A stretch of DNA of 7,743 nt, taken from JACMLD01 sp033761915. Its GTDB lineage: Bacteria > Bacteroidota > Bacteroidia > Chitinophagales > Chitinophagaceae. Both the position numbers and the translations under genes were made by a program. Of the stretch, positions 6,487 to 7,743 are shown in pieces (the stretch's first letter is position 1; each line of letters opens with the position of its first letter). The notes under the pieces are model-generated. The model ran no database searches, had not been told where the DNA came from, and saw nothing but the letters and a program-made list of their open reading frames with translations. The DNA lies in contig JANRMC010000066.1 in NCBI GenBank assembly GCA_033761915.1, forward strand, positions 1 through 7,743, in the 5' to 3' direction.

Positions 6487-7305
6487 ATGCAACAAACTTT
6501 GAAAAAGAAAATTTTCCGCTGGCTTAAAATAGTGGCATTATTATATGCCGTTATTGGCATTGCCATCTATTACCTGCAAGACCGTATTTTATTTCAACGC
6601 TCTGCTGTGCCCACTACAGAAGCTTATAATTTTTCCACCCCCTTTAAAGAAATTATGCTTCCCTACGATTCACAATCGGTCATTAACATAATACAGTTTA
6701 AAATTGCCGACAGCAGTAAATGCAAGGGTGTGGTACTTTATTTTCATGGCAATAAAAAAAATATAAGCTGGTATGCTAAATACGCCCCGTATTTTACAAA
6801 ACACCAGTATGAAGTATGGATGATTGATTACCCCGGTTTTGGCAAAAGTACCGGACCATTAACTGAAGCCCGTTTGTATGAATATGCAGAACAACTGTAT
6901 AAACTGGCCCATGCATCATACAGCAAAGACAGTATTATTATTTATGGTAAAAGTATGGGCACAGGTATTGCCAGTTGGCTGGCATCCCGCAAAAACTGCC
7001 GGCAACTGATTTTAGAAACGCCTTACTATTCTATGACTTCTCTGGCTGGTTATTACTTTCCGGTGTATCCGGTTAGTAAAATGATACATTATAAAATACC
7101 TACCTACAGTTACCTGAAAGATGTTATTGCCCCCGTTACTATTTTACAGGGTACAGCCGATTGGGTGGTACCATATAGCAATGCCAGCCGTTTAAAAGAA
7201 TGCCTGAAACCTGCTGATGAATTTATTACGATACAAGGGGGCAGCCATAATAATTTATACGACTATGAAGTGGTTACTAAAAGGCTGGGGCAATTATTAC
7301 AGTAG
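6487..7305 (+). CDS. Membrane-anchored alpha/beta hydrolase 2
   Basis: This 272-residue serine hydrolase is a paralog of the preceding gene. Its N-terminus is basic (KKKIFRWLK) and then hydrophobic (about 13-30), a signal-anchor that would leave the catalytic domain outside the cytoplasm. Next come YLQDRILFQ, YFHGN (85-89), DYPGFGKSTG, GKSMGTG with nucleophile Ser156, QGTADWVVP with Asp225, and GGSHNNL with His254. Everything needed for catalysis is there, and the length is normal for the membrane-anchored group. The ATG at 6487 is the only sensible start and lies 22 nt after the preceding stop, consistent with an operon from tandem duplication. The substrate is unknown; annotations such as S33 aminopeptidase or ABHD13-like are common for this group but not specific. 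Confidence 0.92.
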   Translation: MQQTLKKKIFRWLKIVALLYAVIGIAIYYLQDRILFQRSAVPTTEAYNFSTPFKEIMLPYDSQSVINIIQFKIADSSKCKGVVLYFHGNKKNISWYAKYAPYFTKHQYEVWMIDYPGFGKSTGPLTEARLYEYAEQLYKLAHASYSKDSIIIYGKSMGTGIASWLASRKNCRQLILETPYYSMTSLAGYYFPVYPVSKMIHYKIPTYSYLKDVIAPVTILQGTADWVVPYSNASRLKECLKPADEFITIQGGSHNNLYDYEVVTKRLGQLLQ

Positions 7306-7340
7306 TTTTTTAAAAAAGTATTTCCCCCTGCTTATTCTGG

Positions 7341-7371
7341 CGTTGCCGTTAACAGGTGCGACGCAACGATG
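7341..7371 (+). repeat. Dispersed intergenic repeat, copy C
   Basis: The core GTGCGACGCAACGATG is at 7356-7371. Upstream, CGTTGC (7341-7346) pairs with GCAACG (7363-7368) to form a 6-bp stem with a 16-nt loop containing GTTAAC. It lies in the gap between two convergent genes, hydrolase 2 and the LD-carboxypeptidase. No T tract follows on either strand, so termination is not obvious. The whole 31-33 bp aligns without gaps to copy D. Confidence 0.65.
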
Positions 7372-7398
7372 AGGCCATGAAAAACAAATGCCGGACTC

Positions 7399-7743
7399 CT
7401 ACTCTTCCAACAGCACTTTGGTTTTACCTACTTTTAATTTATACCCTACTCCTACTTTTAGTGCATAATTTTCTTTCTCGTGGCTTACCGGAAAATTATA
7501 ACAAACCGGGTAGTTATAATCTGCCGCTGTTTCTTCAATGATATCGTATACGGTTTTACCAAAGGGGCGTTCTGTATCTTTTGCATCAGTAAAGCCGCCA
7601 ACAATAAGACCGGCCAGTTTTTCTAATTTACCGCTGCGTTTTAATTGCTGCATCATACGGTCGGTGCTGTATAAATACTCACCCACATCTTCTATAAATA
7701 AAATGCGGCCTTTTGTTTTAATATCAGAAGCAGTGCCAATGCC
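7399..7743 (-). CDS. LD-carboxypeptidase, peptidase family S66 (C-terminal part)
   Basis: The gene enters from beyond the right edge; 114 C-terminal residues are visible of a family usually around 300. S66 enzymes cleave the L,D bond that releases the terminal D-alanine from murein tetrapeptides during peptidoglycan recycling. The fragment starts with GTASDIKTKGRILFIEDVGE, in which Glu18 of the fragment (FIED) is the expected catalytic glutamate. SHEKENYAL holds the expected catalytic His88. LIVGGFTD and the closing VGVGYKLKV are also typical. The catalytic serine lies outside the window, so activity cannot be confirmed. I ignore the internal ATG at 7686 because the frame continues with conserved residues to the edge. 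The stop is TAG. It converges on hydrolase 2. Confidence 0.93.
   Translation of the reverse strand, partial: GIGTASDIKTKGRILFIEDVGEYLYSTDRMMQQLKRSGKLEKLAGLIVGGFTDAKDTERPFGKTVYDIIEETAADYNYPVCYNFPVSHEKENYALKVGVGYKLKVGKTKVLLEE

Noticed and set aside
7306..7317. TTTTTTAAAAAA after hydrolase 2 as a terminator
   Set aside because: It is a simple AT palindrome with no GC stem. It is not a credible intrinsic terminator.
7356..7541. 61-residue plus-strand frame near the right end
   Set aside because: It is antisense to the LD-carboxypeptidase, whose conserved motifs are on the minus strand, and it starts in the repeat.

Overview
The window looks like an ordinary chromosomal stretch of a Bacteroidota bacterium, most likely a relative of Chitinophaga or Niastella. 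The reasons are moderate-to-low GC, no strong Shine-Dalgarno sequences, a Bacteroidota-style promoter (TTG, then a TAnnTTTG-like box) in front of glyA, a DUF4293 membrane protein (a family I know only from Bacteroidota), and a GH30 glucosylceramidase-like enzyme with the wording typical of that phylum. The genus is inference; no taxonomic marker is present.

Layout. Bases 1-60 hold the last codons of an unidentified plus-strand gene, closed by a 20-bp perfect hairpin. A minus-strand unit follows, glyA then the DUF4293 gene 17 nt downstream, ending at an intrinsic terminator with a T8 tract. After a 258-bp divergent intergenic region, the plus strand carries a sugar-phosphate nucleotidyltransferase with a left-handed beta-helix tail. 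Next come an exported GH30 glycosidase and, 10 nt downstream, an exported SGNH/GDSL esterase. Two tandem membrane-anchored alpha/beta hydrolases, paralogs of each other, follow. The window ends inside a minus-strand S66 LD-carboxypeptidase that converges on the second hydrolase.

How the genes fit together. glyA supplies glycine and one-carbon units. The GH30 and SGNH pair is best read as a small export unit that trims and de-esterifies a glycan or glycolipid. The tandem hydrolases may be downstream or simply adjacent esterases. LD-carboxypeptidase belongs to murein recycling. No SusC/SusD pair, regulator, phage gene, transposase, CRISPR array, tRNA or rRNA is visible.

Most worth a second look: (1) a dispersed intergenic repeat with core TGCGACGCAACGATG, present in three clear copies and one diverged hairpin-forming copy; (2) the first alpha/beta hydrolase, whose conserved N-terminal membrane anchor is in frame upstream of its GTG but lacks any ATG, GTG or TTG start, with a G5 tract where one extra G would restore an ATG start. 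I found no convincing undescribed multi-gene system.
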